Positions 1 to 10,207 are shown, numbered from the stretch's first letter. The stretch: DNA of 64,000 bases from Coccinella septempunctata (GCF_907165205.1 NC_058196.1:16472501-16536500); one strand, 5' to 3'. The notes: generated by a model not told the origin, from the sequence alone. A program made the numbers and translations.

Positions 1-830
1 AGAAAGAAAGAAACCGAGAGGTGTCGAGTATAGATCTAGCTGTCCAATCCACCTGTCTGCATATTCTCTATTAGTAAATTTGTGAGACTTTATGAATATT
101 TGTAACTCTACTCAACTTAATAAAGGGTCCTGAAATAGTGATGGATATTTTTTTTTCTGTGCATAAATATGATCAATGTTTCAATAACAAAGAGTAATAA
201 GACCAGACCAATAGATATTCATATAGATTCGATAAATGCAACAACGGAGTCAATGGAGAAGAGTACGAAAGAGCATTTATAACACTTCTTCGAATTTTCA
301 ATCATTAACTTCACTAAAAGAGCTAATGAGGGGAAAATCAATTCGGATAATTAATTACTTCAGGTCCACGTTGTCCATAAAAAGCGATTCATTCAAAAAC
401 TTCATACAGGATGTTTTTCACTAGTTTGGACTTGAATATAGCCTCAATGAGTCCGGTCCTGAGTTTTGTCAAATTTTAAGGTCCCGTTTTATTGAAACTA
501 ATAACGTTAACCTGATGATGAATTTTCAGTCGAATAGATCAATATCAGGAGTTATAGCGAAAGGAAAATTCAGAAAACCCTCTAGCTGTATATCGGAAAC
601 GGAGTACCTAAGAGACACATATGCGGGGTGTTTTTGAACTCAGCTCAATGCCACGGTTTATGCCATCTATGGTGTTATAATTATCAGAGGTGGGCGTTAA
701 GGCCGTTCAGTAAGCTGAAGGTATTGAAAATTCGTCTTAGTTAACACACAGACTCTTAGTTTATGAAGGCTTACCTATAATACGAATAAATATGCGTCGA
801 TGTAAAAATATTATATTTAAATTATCTTAT
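1..830. other. Unit spacer upstream to the U1 3' end, no gene seen
   Basis: AT-rich spacer that begins with a short GAAA microsatellite. The only open frame (about 62 codons, 236-424) has no recognisable motif and recurs in all units only because the whole unit is conserved. A CAGGATGTTTTTCA stretch near 402 and GGGGTGTTTTTGAACTCAG near 625 resemble the CAGGGTGT motif seen elsewhere in the unit. Confidence 0.6.
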
Positions 831-993
831 ACCGGGACAGCGCGTACGCAGTCCCGACTACCAAAAATTACGCGCCCGAGTTATCCGCATTAGGGATAAT
901 CGCAGAGGTCAGCCCGATCGAAGTGCAATGAAAGGGCCTCACTCCGGGGGAACCACCTTATTGATCATGGTAACCCCTACGCCAGGTAAGTAT
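831..993 (-). ncRNA. U1: U1 snRNA, copy 1
   Basis: U1 snRNA of the U1 snRNP, which pairs with 5' splice sites in the nucleus. Read on the minus strand, the RNA begins AUACUUACCUGG (993 downward), the invariant 5'-splice-site pairing end. Stem-loop I follows with GAUCAAUAAG in its loop. Stem-loop II carries AUUGCAC, the U1A-binding loop, intact. The Sm site UAAUUUUUGG is at 861-870, and terminal stem-loop IV (GGGACUGCGUACGCGCUGUCCC, split as two arms over 833-852) closes the gene. Length is about 163 nt against about 164 in animals. The 5' end is fixed by family similarity and the 3' end is good to a few bases. It is divergent from U2, whose start is 1.56 kb away. Confidence 0.97.
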
Positions 994-1847
994 GAGTTGG
1001 GAAGAGTTTTGGCCGGTTTTACATTACATTGGAAGATTCTTTTGAGATATGTATGTTGAACAGCACCATCTACTAGGACAAAAAGGAAACATCAAAGATC
1101 GATACTATATTTATATTACAATACCCAGCTTCCTATCCTGTCAGTCGCTTTCCTATTGATTCCTTTCACATATTTTTTCTTTTTAATAATAGTTCAACGA
1201 ACAAGCCTGACGACAGTCTAGCTTTTTCATAGATTCTTACCTGAATTCAGAACCCAAATTTTCATTGATTTATACGAACATAAATTAATTTACTTTGATT
1301 TTCACTTTCACTTTACCCTCCCTATGTAATGATGAAATTTCACGTGAACTAAAGTTCTAATTAACTCGCTAGCATCTTTCGTTTTACCGCTAGAGCGCAC
1401 TAAATATTGCTCATAGTTTCCATCTTGGCAAAAATCGTTGTTGTATTATCAGAGAGCTTCAAAGTTCGATAATATGCCTGGCAGTCGATCCCCCATCGTC
1501 ACATATAATAATATTAGGGCATGCATCCTTTCAATTCATTATAATTTGGACCTTGTTGTGTCTTATTTATTGTAGCATAGTAGAGTTAAGAGTTAATTTA
1601 TGTTTTCCACGGGTGTAGCTGTGGTATTCTAAATTTGTCATAAATTTATGGGGATCTTGTCAAAACCGTTTTGATGAACATATTTCACGCAGAAGAGAAT
1701 TAACGATGATACTACGGTTAGTATTTTCTCCCCTTTGAAGATATTCCGACAGCTATCAGTGAGGAGGCTGAATAATGAGTTTGTTTAGCAGATTCCATGT
1801 TCGATATCTGTTCAATCTTTCTTATCAGGAATATAGCTGTCGACAGT
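994..1847. other. Divergent U1-U2 intergenic region, U1-proximal part
   Basis: The first 60-100 bp must hold the U1 promoter. TTCCCAACT abuts the U1 start and looks like part of a fly-type PSE but is too close to be one. The rest is AT-rich. No gene was recognised, although the 3' end of the decayed retroelement may reach into the right part. Confidence 0.5.
1044..1053 (-). promoter_or_regulatory. Candidate PSE-like element of U1
   Basis: TACATATCTC on the minus strand, starting 60 bases upstream of the U1 5' end. A similar decamer occurs at the same distance before U2 and U5 (shared form TAYWKWWCTC). Insect snRNA genes are known to use a proximal sequence element in this region, but this motif does not match the fly consensus well. 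Assignment is inferred from position and sharing among three genes. It recurs in every unit. Confidence 0.35.
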
Positions 1848-2470
1848 CTACTGCAAAATAATTCGCCGATAAAGGACTTGTTTCAGCCGAGGGAAAAAGG
1901 AGTATGTCAGGTATGACAGCGATTCATCAGTCTGTATCTTGGTAGTAAATACCAAATTTTGTGTCTTTTCAATGTTTATCGTGAAACCGTTTGCGAAAAA
2001 CCACTTCTGAGCGTCATTTAAGGATTTGTTCGTCATCGCATGAATAGGGAGTCCTTTGACTAATTGAGTACTGCAGTGTCGTCTGCAAAACAGCAGCTTT
2101 TGTCCGACACCACATTCACGTGTAGGTCGTTTATGCAGAGGCTATGAACAGAATAGGCCCCAATATGATATGGCTCTCTTCAATATTCGAAGAGATTTCC
2201 TTCCATTTGACCTTCTGATTTCTTTTTGCTAGGTTAGGTATGATGCAAATATTTCATATGCCTTTTCTCTCACACCATAATAATACTGGAGCTTCTGTAA
2301 GAGAAGTATTCCGTGTGGGACACTATCAAAGGCCTTACCCAAGTCCATATAGGACTTATAGGACAATTCGACGTATCCGTTATCATACGCTTCAAGAATA
2401 GTTTCCAGAACGTCGATCATTGCCGTTATTGTCGACCTGCGTTTTCTAAATCAGTTGACCGATAGAGGGC
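1848..2470 (-). pseudogene. Decayed non-LTR reverse transcriptase, copy 1
   Basis: Several collinear RT blocks are readable on the minus strand across stops and frameshifts: FRKRRSTITAM (remnant of the QFGFRKxRST block, about 2420-2455), a 63-codon segment at 2229-2420 with MDLGKAFDSVPHGILL (the block with the first catalytic Asp), ILGPILF and INDLHVNV around 2130-2170, the catalytic FADDT at 2075-2089, and a segment at 1848-2036 with LNDAQKWFFANGFTINIEKTQNLVF. The KAFDSVPH form resembles CR1/L2/Daphne-type elements, unlike the EKAFDRVW form of the jockey LINE in unit 4. No endonuclease or ORF1 was found. It is fixed in all eight units, so it predates the array's last homogenisation. Confidence 0.88.
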
Positions 2471-2490
2471 TTCTCATCTGATACCTGATG

Positions 2491-2500
2491 TATTGTACTC
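2491..2500 (+). promoter_or_regulatory. Candidate PSE-like element of U2
   Basis: TATTGTACTC, from -60 to -51 of U2. GTACTC is shared with the U5 upstream region at nearly the same distance. Same caveats as for the U1 element. It also lies at the edge of the RT remnant. Confidence 0.38.
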
Positions 2501-2550
2501 GATACTGCATTTTGTATACCTGTAAATAGGGTCCAGAACGATACTTCTTT

Positions 2551-2739
2551 ATCGCTTCTCGGCCCTATGGCTAAGTTCAAAGTGTAGTATCTGTTCTTAT
2601 CAGCTTAATATCTGATACGCCCCGCATGCGGGGCCAGTATATTAAACTGATTTTTGGAAATTGACAGTGGTTAGGGGCTTGCTCCACCACCGTCGCGGGT
2701 TGGCCCGGTATTGCAGTACCTCCGGGATCGGCCCACTTC
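2551..2739 (+). ncRNA. U2: U2 snRNA, copy 1 (one substitution)
   Basis: U2 snRNA of the U2 snRNP, which pairs with the intron branch point. It starts AUCGCUUCUCGGCC, carries the branch-point recognition GUAGUA at 2584-2589 (nt 34-39), a strong GC hairpin CCCCGCAUGCGGGG (stem-loop IIb), the Sm-type site AUUUUUGG at 2650-2657, and stem-loop IV with UAUUGCAGUACCUCC, the U2A'/U2B'' binding loop. Length is about 189 nt, and the 3' end is good to a few bases. Compared with the other seven copies it has T for A at 2576 (nt 26), inside the conserved CUAAGAUC that pairs with U6 in helix I. This copy may be defective or variant. Confidence 0.96.
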
Positions 2740-3606
2740 AAACAAAGAATCATATGATCAGATGTTAGGCTTAGGCATGGCCGTACTCGTTGTCACGTGT
2801 CTCATAAGAGAGAAGTTTGATATTTTTCAGAAATATCGTGATAGGTGATATTTTTACAAAAATACATATATCGATATGGTATCAAACAGCTCGAAGAATT
2901 CATGCAACTTTAATTATGTAGATAAATACCAATCAACAGACAGTAGAATTATATTAATGTTTTTTTACAAAAATCGAAACGGTGTGATTAGTATCTCTCT
3001 TTAACTAGAAGTATCGATCGTGTTGTGCATAAATAATGCCGACGTTTCGTTAAATACCTGTTCTAACTTTATCAAGGCTAGAAATGAGGTACATCATCTT
3101 AGTGAATTTTTTTGTCGGTCTGTAATAATATCGATTCACTATACAGATTCGATAGTTCGAATTTCATATTAATATATCGAAAGATAAAATAGCGCCTAAA
3201 ATTTTCGATGTTAAAATACTCTCACTTCTGCTATAAGCGGCAACATCGTAACATTTAACATATTTTTATGGACAGATAGATCAGAAGTCCAAAACCTAGT
3301 ACCCAAATTTTCAGAATAATCCTACGATCCGTTCACCTTCACCTTAAACTTCTAATGGGACAACCTGTACAGACGCCCTTAATGAAGTTTGCCGGCTGTG
3401 GCTATAATAAGGCATTTAAATTATATACAGAGAAAATATACTCATTTTATTTTAGATGATATACCTAAAATGCTTATTTAAATAATTCACAGGGCTCTTT
3501 AGTTATCTTTAAAGTAAGTCTCAATGTTCATTTTGTCTTTTATACACCCATGTTAATCTTAATTTTATAGCTACTAAGAGGAGAAGACTTTTATTAATTT
3601 ACAAAA
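2740..3606. other. U2-U5 tail-to-tail spacer, no gene seen
   Basis: About 870 bp, AT-rich, between the 3' ends of U2 and U5. It must contain the 3'-end-forming signals of both genes. No open frame or RNA gene was recognised. Repeated ATATCGAT/TCGAT-type words between 2830 and 3190 give local short inverted repeats. Confidence 0.5.
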
Positions 3607-3729
3607 TTAGCTCCACCATAAGGGAAGCTTTAAAAAATTGTTGATAGACTCATTTGAGTTATCCCTCCCCACGGAAATCTTTAGTAAAAGGCGAAAGATT
3701 TATTCGCATCTGAGGAGAGATCAGAGTAA
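3607..3729 (-). ncRNA. U5: U5 snRNA, copy 1
   Basis: U5 snRNA of the U4/U6.U5 tri-snRNP, whose loop I aligns exons for ligation. On the minus strand the RNA reads ACUCUGAUCUCUCC at its 5' end. It then has AAAUCUUUCGCCUUUUAC and UAAAGAUUUCCGUGG, the most conserved part of U5, with loop I GCCUUUUAC at 3684-3692. The returning stem arm (GGGGAGGGA, then AUGAGU) pairs with the 5' arm. The Sm site AAUUUUUUA is at 3631-3639, and a short 3' hairpin (AGCUUCC to GGUGGAGCU) ends it. It is about 123 nt, close to the roughly 115-127 nt of animal U5. End positions are inferred and good to a few bases. It runs toward U2. Confidence 0.94.
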
Positions 3730-3778
3730 GAAATATCCCGCTCATCGAATGCTATATGCTAATTGAGTTTGTATAGAT

Positions 3779-3788
3779 GAGTACTATA
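3779..3788 (-). promoter_or_regulatory. Candidate PSE-like element of U5
   Basis: TATAGTACTC on the minus strand, from about -59 to -50 of U5, sharing GTACTC with U2. The placement depends on the assumed U5 5' end. Confidence 0.38.
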
Positions 3789-6700
3789 AAGGTAAAAGGT
3801 AGGTATATTCAAAAACGTTCAAATTCAATTTCACATGTTTCTGCTCATAAAACTCGAATGATACATTGAATTGATATATGTGGATCGTGTTCAAACGGAA
3901 ACATCAATATTTTCATATCAATTAATGCAGAATTAAACTAATTAAGTTGTAATGCTACATCGGAAGCCATCTGTTGAGTAACACATGAAATAACTTTCAC
4001 CCATCTATTGTGTTACATATTGTTATGTTATAGATATTCTTCGTTCCTGGTATCATTTCTGTATCGAGCACGTTAGGATAACATCGTAATTGCTATTGTT
4101 GCTCTGAAATAGGAGGCAGTAATACCAATTTTGCCGGTTCTACGTTGACGGATCAAGATAATAATAATAATTATAATAATAACGCTGCTTACGATGGTAG
4201 GTGGTACGCAGGGTGTTTTCAAAGGTGAGGCTTTTTTAGAGAAGGTAGATTTAACGAAAATAAGTCGTTTTTTCTATATAAAATATTCAAGATGGCTGAG
4301 CTACAACCCCTACAAGTTCCACAAAATTTCATCAAAGTTCAAGTACGGGACTGTAGAAGGTGACTACGGTATCGGAAAAACGAAACAAAACATAAACCTA
4401 TGGATGGACAATGAATGGTTCAGTACATTCGCGTTTATCTGATTAGTAGCATCAGGTCACTTGGAAGAATAGTTGTATTGTGCTTATGTCGATAAAGTGC
4501 TATTATTGTTACCCTATTGTTGGAGCGATTGAACAAGAAGATTGTGATACCCATTGTGAAAAAATTTGTGAATAATTTAGACGAATATTATTGGTGGATA
4601 CTAATATTCTTTTTTTATACTTGCGTCCTAAGTCTTTTTCTGTCAGTTGATATCGAAATAAGCCATTTCATAAAATCGTGTAAGTCACTGAATAATGAGA
4701 AAAATTCGACAATCCTAAGTTTCCATTTTCATTTCCACGTTAATCTCGAACTGTCCAATATCCTAAACGAAACCATATTGTTGAGTCAGCCATCAGGAAA
4801 TAATTTTTTTCCCATTCCTTTGCAATAATTCAGAAAACAAATGATCTAGGGTCGTATTAGGATCTATTTCAGTAATCATTTTCAATTTTCTTTCAATGTT
4901 GTCATTTTGAGAGTTTTTTATAGGTCATTTTTGGTGAAACGCTTTACTTTGACCAGTTCTATCTTCTGTAAAAAAAAAGGCTCGCACCTTTAAATACACC
5001 CTGTGGCTAATTGATCAATTGCAGTATTTTTATCTTAATTTTCAGAACACCTCAAATTTCGAACGAGTAGATAATGTTAGATCCAAGATATCCTATGGAA
5101 CCGAAAAATCGGGAACTAAGTCAGTGAAAAGTATTTACCATGATTGTGTTTGATCTGGTGAGTGTTTCTCTAATCCGAAAATTTCATTTGTATTGGAATT
5201 GGAAAATCTATTATTCCATATTTCTAGGAAAAATTATAAAAGTTCCGGAGAAACACAAGTGCTAGGAAATATTTATATAAATATGTAATTTTGCCTCTCA
5301 TTGGATATTTTTTGCTCTTTTCAAATATCTCGATCAAATTCCAAAATTTTAATTCACAGGGTGTTGAATTCCAGCTGGAAGAAGTCCCATATTTTTCAAA
5401 TACGGACCTGGAATTTTTTATCAATTTAAATGTAAATCTATCGACCTGTGTAAGTGAATCATATATTCCAAATATCAACCAACCGACTATACTGGTTGGT
5501 TCAAAAGTTATGAGAAATTCAAATTTTAGGTGAATACATGAAGCACCCTGTATCTCGGTTATGGAATTGATTAGACCTGTCTATTATGGGTTTTTTTGGA
5601 CTCGCCTAGGGTAGCTCTAGCTCAGGTTATCTTATGTTCATTTAGAAACGAAACACCCTGTAGATTATTGATAAAACTTCGTGTACCGAAATTAATTTTT
5701 TGCTCGTTGAATTCTCCAGGATGATCAAGTTTCTCAACTATAAAGGTAATAAAAGAGAAAAAGATTGCTCATAAGAAGTGGAAACGATTCAAAACATCTA
5801 TCCAGAATTGATACTTTGTAGGAGTCGTTGAAAATTTCTGATAGAATCCGACTAGAGAAAGTACCAAGACTCTGTTGAGTATTTCGTTAGTTCTAATCGG
5901 GAATTTTTGTGGCAAGTCGCAAAAAATTAAAGAGGTGCTCCATTTCCGATTACGACGATACAAGAAAGGAATTCAAACAGGGTTATTACTAATCATCAGA
6001 CTCTGCAGGGAAGTTTTCTGATAAGTTAGCTTCTGTCCGTGTTCAATCCACCTTACCATTACGCTAGGGAATGTTAAAATGTAGAATCGTATTGTATACC
6101 GCCTAAAACTATCAAAAAAAAATCAAAGAATTAGCAAATAAATTCCAGGACAGGAAAATCAGCCTACGTGATTACTAAAGTATTCTAATATTAGGTTAGG
6201 ATCAGTTATTTGGAACCCATGCTATAATATTTATATCAATAGATCAGCTCATTAGGTACCTATGTAAATGGGAAATTTCATCAAAATTGCGTTGATAACA
6301 ACTGACGAATTATGAAGAATTTGAAATTGTCGAACCTTACCTACAGATCAACGAATGATGAGAGATGTGAAGTTCATATGCAAAATTATTAATATCTCAT
6401 ACCGCTGCGAACTTGTTGGTATGTTCACCTTCAACTTGCCATCATACGCGAAATAAATTTTTGTTTTATATAAGTCGATGCTCTACAATAATAACTTAAA
6501 TTCACCTCTGATTAGATGCCTCAAGTCAAGCCTCTTTATGAAAAATAGTCGAGTTATGTTATAAAATTGTTTTCTTCTGTGTTTCGATCTATATTCTAGA
6601 GATCCATTATTACAACAGTTTTATCTTTCTTTGTATTTTTTATTAAGCACCACTTTAACCATCAGTGAGAACATATTATATTTTTTGCTTTGTCCTTTCA

Positions 6701-7737
6701 TGTACTCCATTTGAATATGAATAAATAAAAATAAGTACCTAAATAAATAATTATACTTACTCACCTGATTAATCCAGCAGAGTAGATGAACGAATATGTA
6801 ACAATAAGATTTTTTCTCACTGGTCACTGCACTGTGTATTCAAATTGAATTTCTCCGATTCTGGCAAGAAGCAACACAGGATGGTCTAAACGAGAGTGAA
6901 GAGTTTGTCAGTGTATCGAGAATTTTTTATTTTTACGATGCAATTGCAAGTTATGTTTACTGGCCATCCGGGGCATCTTTAGGGTTGCTTAATGTTAGCA
7001 GTATGGGTCGGAACCTTTGTAATTTCGCAGTTCACATTCCTGGTTTCCATCTGTTGAATAAACCGGGCTAAAATATTTGTTTATTTCGGTGTTCGTGTAT
7101 TCGTTTATTTCTGTGAAGAGAAGAATAGAAATTTGAATTATTCATCGCTGTTTGGGAATGGAACCAATTCTTGCTGATTACTGCTATGAAGAAATTCAGT
7201 CTTCATGATAATTATGTCACAAAAATATGCCTTCGGAAGCCACCTCACAGCGATGGGCCAAAATTAGAGGAATTATTGGTTTGCCCCACCTGTTGATCAT
7301 GTTTTATAGATATGTAATTGTTTTGTGGTCAGACGGCTCTAAGGAATAGAGCACTCCATGAAAATGTACCTATTTAGATATTTTTAATTGCAAATATTGC
7401 AATTTCTTCTTCAACGAATATTCTGTTGAATGGATTCAACAATTTTAACATATTCGGCCATTCCAAATTGTCATACACAATGATGAAATTTTTTGCAATC
7501 GATAATACACCTCGTAATACTCAAATATGGAAGGAAAAAAACTAGTTGTCTGATGTAAGTAGGTGTTCAATATGATTTTCTCGACTTTCTATAACCTTTA
7601 TGAGGCTCTAACTGTTCGTATCATTACATGAGGATTTTTGCGAATTTTATCGCAAGCACCATTCATTCAATCTAATAATATTTCCTTTGTCAGAAAAGAT
7701 ATCTGTTTCATAGAACTTGGCCTTCAAATAACCACAA
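3789..7737. other. Long AT-rich unit spacer, no confirmed gene
   Basis: About 3.9 kb per unit. It holds a short AAT-type microsatellite (near 4158-4182), several CAGGGTGT-type words (4209, 4996, 5357, 5545, 5653), and a locally GC-richer patch at about 6960-7070. A 40-codon open frame at 7227-7349 (starts MPSEATSQRWAKIRG) has no recognised relative. The short open frames in this stretch have no motifs, and one of them is interrupted in unit 7. A possible remnant of a coding sequence at 4292-4370 is discussed under findings. Equivalent spacers occur in all other units. Confidence 0.5.
4158..4182. repeat. (AAT)n-type microsatellite, unit 1
   Basis: An imperfect run of ATA/AAT triplets, GATAATAATAATAATTATAA followed by TAATAAC. 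It is present at the same place in each unit and I saw no length difference between copies. Confidence 0.7.
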
Positions 7738-8567
7738 AGAAAGAAAGAAACCGAGAGGTGTCGAGTATAGATCTAGCTGTCCAATCCACCTGTCTGCATA
7801 TTCTCTATTAGTAAATTTGTGAGACTTTATGAATATTTGTAACTCTACTCAACTTAATAAAGGGTCCTGAAATAGTGATGGATATTTTTTTTTCTGTGCA
7901 TAAATATGATCAATGTTTCAATAACAAAGAGTAATAAGACCAGACCAATAGATATTCATATAGATTCGATAAATGCAACAACGGAGTCAATGGAGAAGAG
8001 TACGAAAGAGCATTTATAACACTTCTTCGAATTTTCAATCATTAACTTCACTAAAAGAGCTAATGAGGGGAAAATCAATTCGGATAATTAATTACTTCAG
8101 GTCCACGTTGTCCATAAAAAGCGATTCATTCAAAAACTTCATACAGGATGTTTTTCACTAGTTTGGACTTGAATATAGCCTCAATGAGTCCGGTCCTGAG
8201 TTTTGTCAAATTTTAAGGTCCCGTTTTATTGAAACTAATAACGTTAACCTGATGATGAATTTTCAGTCGAATAGATCAATATCAGGAGTTATAGCGAAAG
8301 GAAAATTCAGAAAACCCTCTAGCTGTATATCGGAAACGGAGTACCTAAGAGACACATATGCGGGGTGTTTTTGAACTCAGCTCAATGCCACGGTTTATGC
8401 CATCTATGGTGTTATAATTATCAGAGGTGGGCGTTAAGGCCGTTCAGTAAGCTGAAGGTATTGAAAATTCGTCTTAGTTAACACACAGACTCTTAGTTTA
8501 TGAAGGCTTACCTATAATACGAATAAATATGCGTCGATGTAAAAATATTATATTTAAATTATCTTAT

Positions 8568-8730
8568 ACCGGGACAGCGCGTACGCAGTCCCGACTACCA
8601 AAAATTACGCGCCCGAGTTATCCGCATTAGGGATAATCGCAGAGGTCAGCCCGATCGAAGTGCAATGAAAGGGCCTCACTCCGGGGGAACCACCTTATTG
8701 ATCATGGTAACCCCTACGCCAGGTAAGTAT
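8568..8730 (-). ncRNA. U1: U1 snRNA, copy 2
   Basis: Identical by eye to copy 1: 5' end at 8730, intact U1A loop, Sm site and terminal stem. Apparently functional. Confidence 0.97.
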
Positions 8731-9584
8731 GAGTTGGGAAGAGTTTTGGCCGGTTTTACATTACATTGGAAGATTCTTTTGAGATATGTATGTTGAACAG
8801 CACCATCTACTAGGACAAAAAGGAAACATCAAAGATCGATACTATATTTATATTACAATACCCAGCTTCCTATCCTGTCAGTCGCTTTCCTATTGATTCC
8901 TTTCACATATTTTTTCTTTTTAATAATAGTTCAACGAACAAGCCTGACGACAGTCTAGCTTTTTCATAGATTCTTACCTGAATTCAGAACCCAAATTTTC
9001 ATTGATTTATACGAACATAAATTAATTTACTTTGATTTTCACTTTCACTTTACCCTCCCTATGTAATGATGAAATTTCACGTGAACTAAAGTTCTAATTA
9101 ACTCGCTAGCATCTTTCGTTTTACCGCTAGAGCGCACTAAATATTGCTCATAGTTTCCATCTTGGCAAAAATCGTTGTTGTATTATCAGAGAGCTTCAAA
9201 GTTCGATAATATGCCTGGCAGTCGATCCCCCATCGTCACATATAATAATATTAGGGCATGCATCCTTTCAATTCATTATAATTTGGACCTTGTTGTGTCT
9301 TATTTATTGTAGCATAGTAGAGTTAAGAGTTAATTTATGTTTTCCACGGGTGTAGCTGTGGTATTCTAAATTTGTCATAAATTTATGGGGATCTTGTCAA
9401 AACCGTTTTGATGAACATATTTCACGCAGAAGAGAATTAACGATGATACTACGGTTAGTATTTTCTCCCCTTTGAAGATATTCCGACAGCTATCAGTGAG
9501 GAGGCTGAATAATGAGTTTGTTTAGCAGATTCCATGTTCGATATCTGTTCAATCTTTCTTATCAGGAATATAGCTGTCGACAGT

Positions 9585-10207
9585 CTACTGCAAAATAATT
9601 CGCCGATAAAGGACTTGTTTCAGCCGAGGGAAAAAGGAGTATGTCAGGTATGACAGCGATTCATCAGTCTGTATCTTGGTAGTAAATACCAAATTTTGTG
9701 TCTTTTCAATGTTTATCGTGAAACCGTTTGCGAAAAACCACTTCTGAGCGTCATTTAAGGATTTGTTCGTCATCGCATGAATAGGGAGTCCTTTGACTAA
9801 TTGAGTACTGCAGTGTCGTCTGCAAAACAGCAGCTTTTGTCCGACACCACATTCACGTGTAGGTCGTTTATGCAGAGGCTATGAACAGAATAGGCCCCAA
9901 TATGATATGGCTCTCTTCAATATTCGAAGAGATTTCCTTCCATTTGACCTTCTGATTTCTTTTTGCTAGGTTAGGTATGATGCAAATATTTCATATGCCT
10001 TTTCTCTCACACCATAATAATACTGGAGCTTCTGTAAGAGAAGTATTCCGTGTGGGACACTATCAAAGGCCTTACCCAAGTCCATATAGGACTTATAGGA
10101 CAATTCGACGTATCCGTTATCATACGCTTCAAGAATAGTTTCCAGAACGTCGATCATTGCCGTTATTGTCGACCTGCGTTTTCTAAATCAGTTGACCGAT
10201 AGAGGGC
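9585..10207 (-). pseudogene. Decayed non-LTR reverse transcriptase, copy 2
   Basis: Same remnant as in unit 1, with the same stops and frameshifts. Confidence 0.87.

Larger units (their letters stand above)
1..7737. repeat. Array unit 1 (reference unit)
   Basis: Unit boundaries are arbitrary and set by the window start (AGAAAGAAAGAAACC, which recurs at 7738). It holds complete U1, U2 and U5 genes and the RT remnant. Private changes include A to T at 2576 inside U2. All spacer descriptions given for this unit apply to the other seven. Confidence 0.95.

Noticed and set aside
1600..1680. Possible U7 snRNA (AATTTGTC followed by a TCAAAAC/GTTTTGA hairpin)
   Set aside because: No histone-pairing CTCTTT-type 5' end precedes the Sm-like word, and the hairpin is short.
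3150..3170. tRNA B-box-like AGTTCGAATTTC
   Set aside because: No A box or cloverleaf can be drawn around it, and the flanks are AT-rich.
236..7737. Recurrent open frames of 62-103 codons in the unit spacer (for example 4194-4442, 4517-4828, 5224-5478, 6621-6827)
   Set aside because: They have no recognisable motifs, some overlap on opposite strands, and one starts at TTG, which is unlikely in a eukaryote. They recur only because the whole unit is conserved, and the 82-codon one is interrupted in unit 7 by a one-base loss. The 103-codon frame has a hydrophobic run, but low-complexity AT-rich DNA gives such runs by chance.
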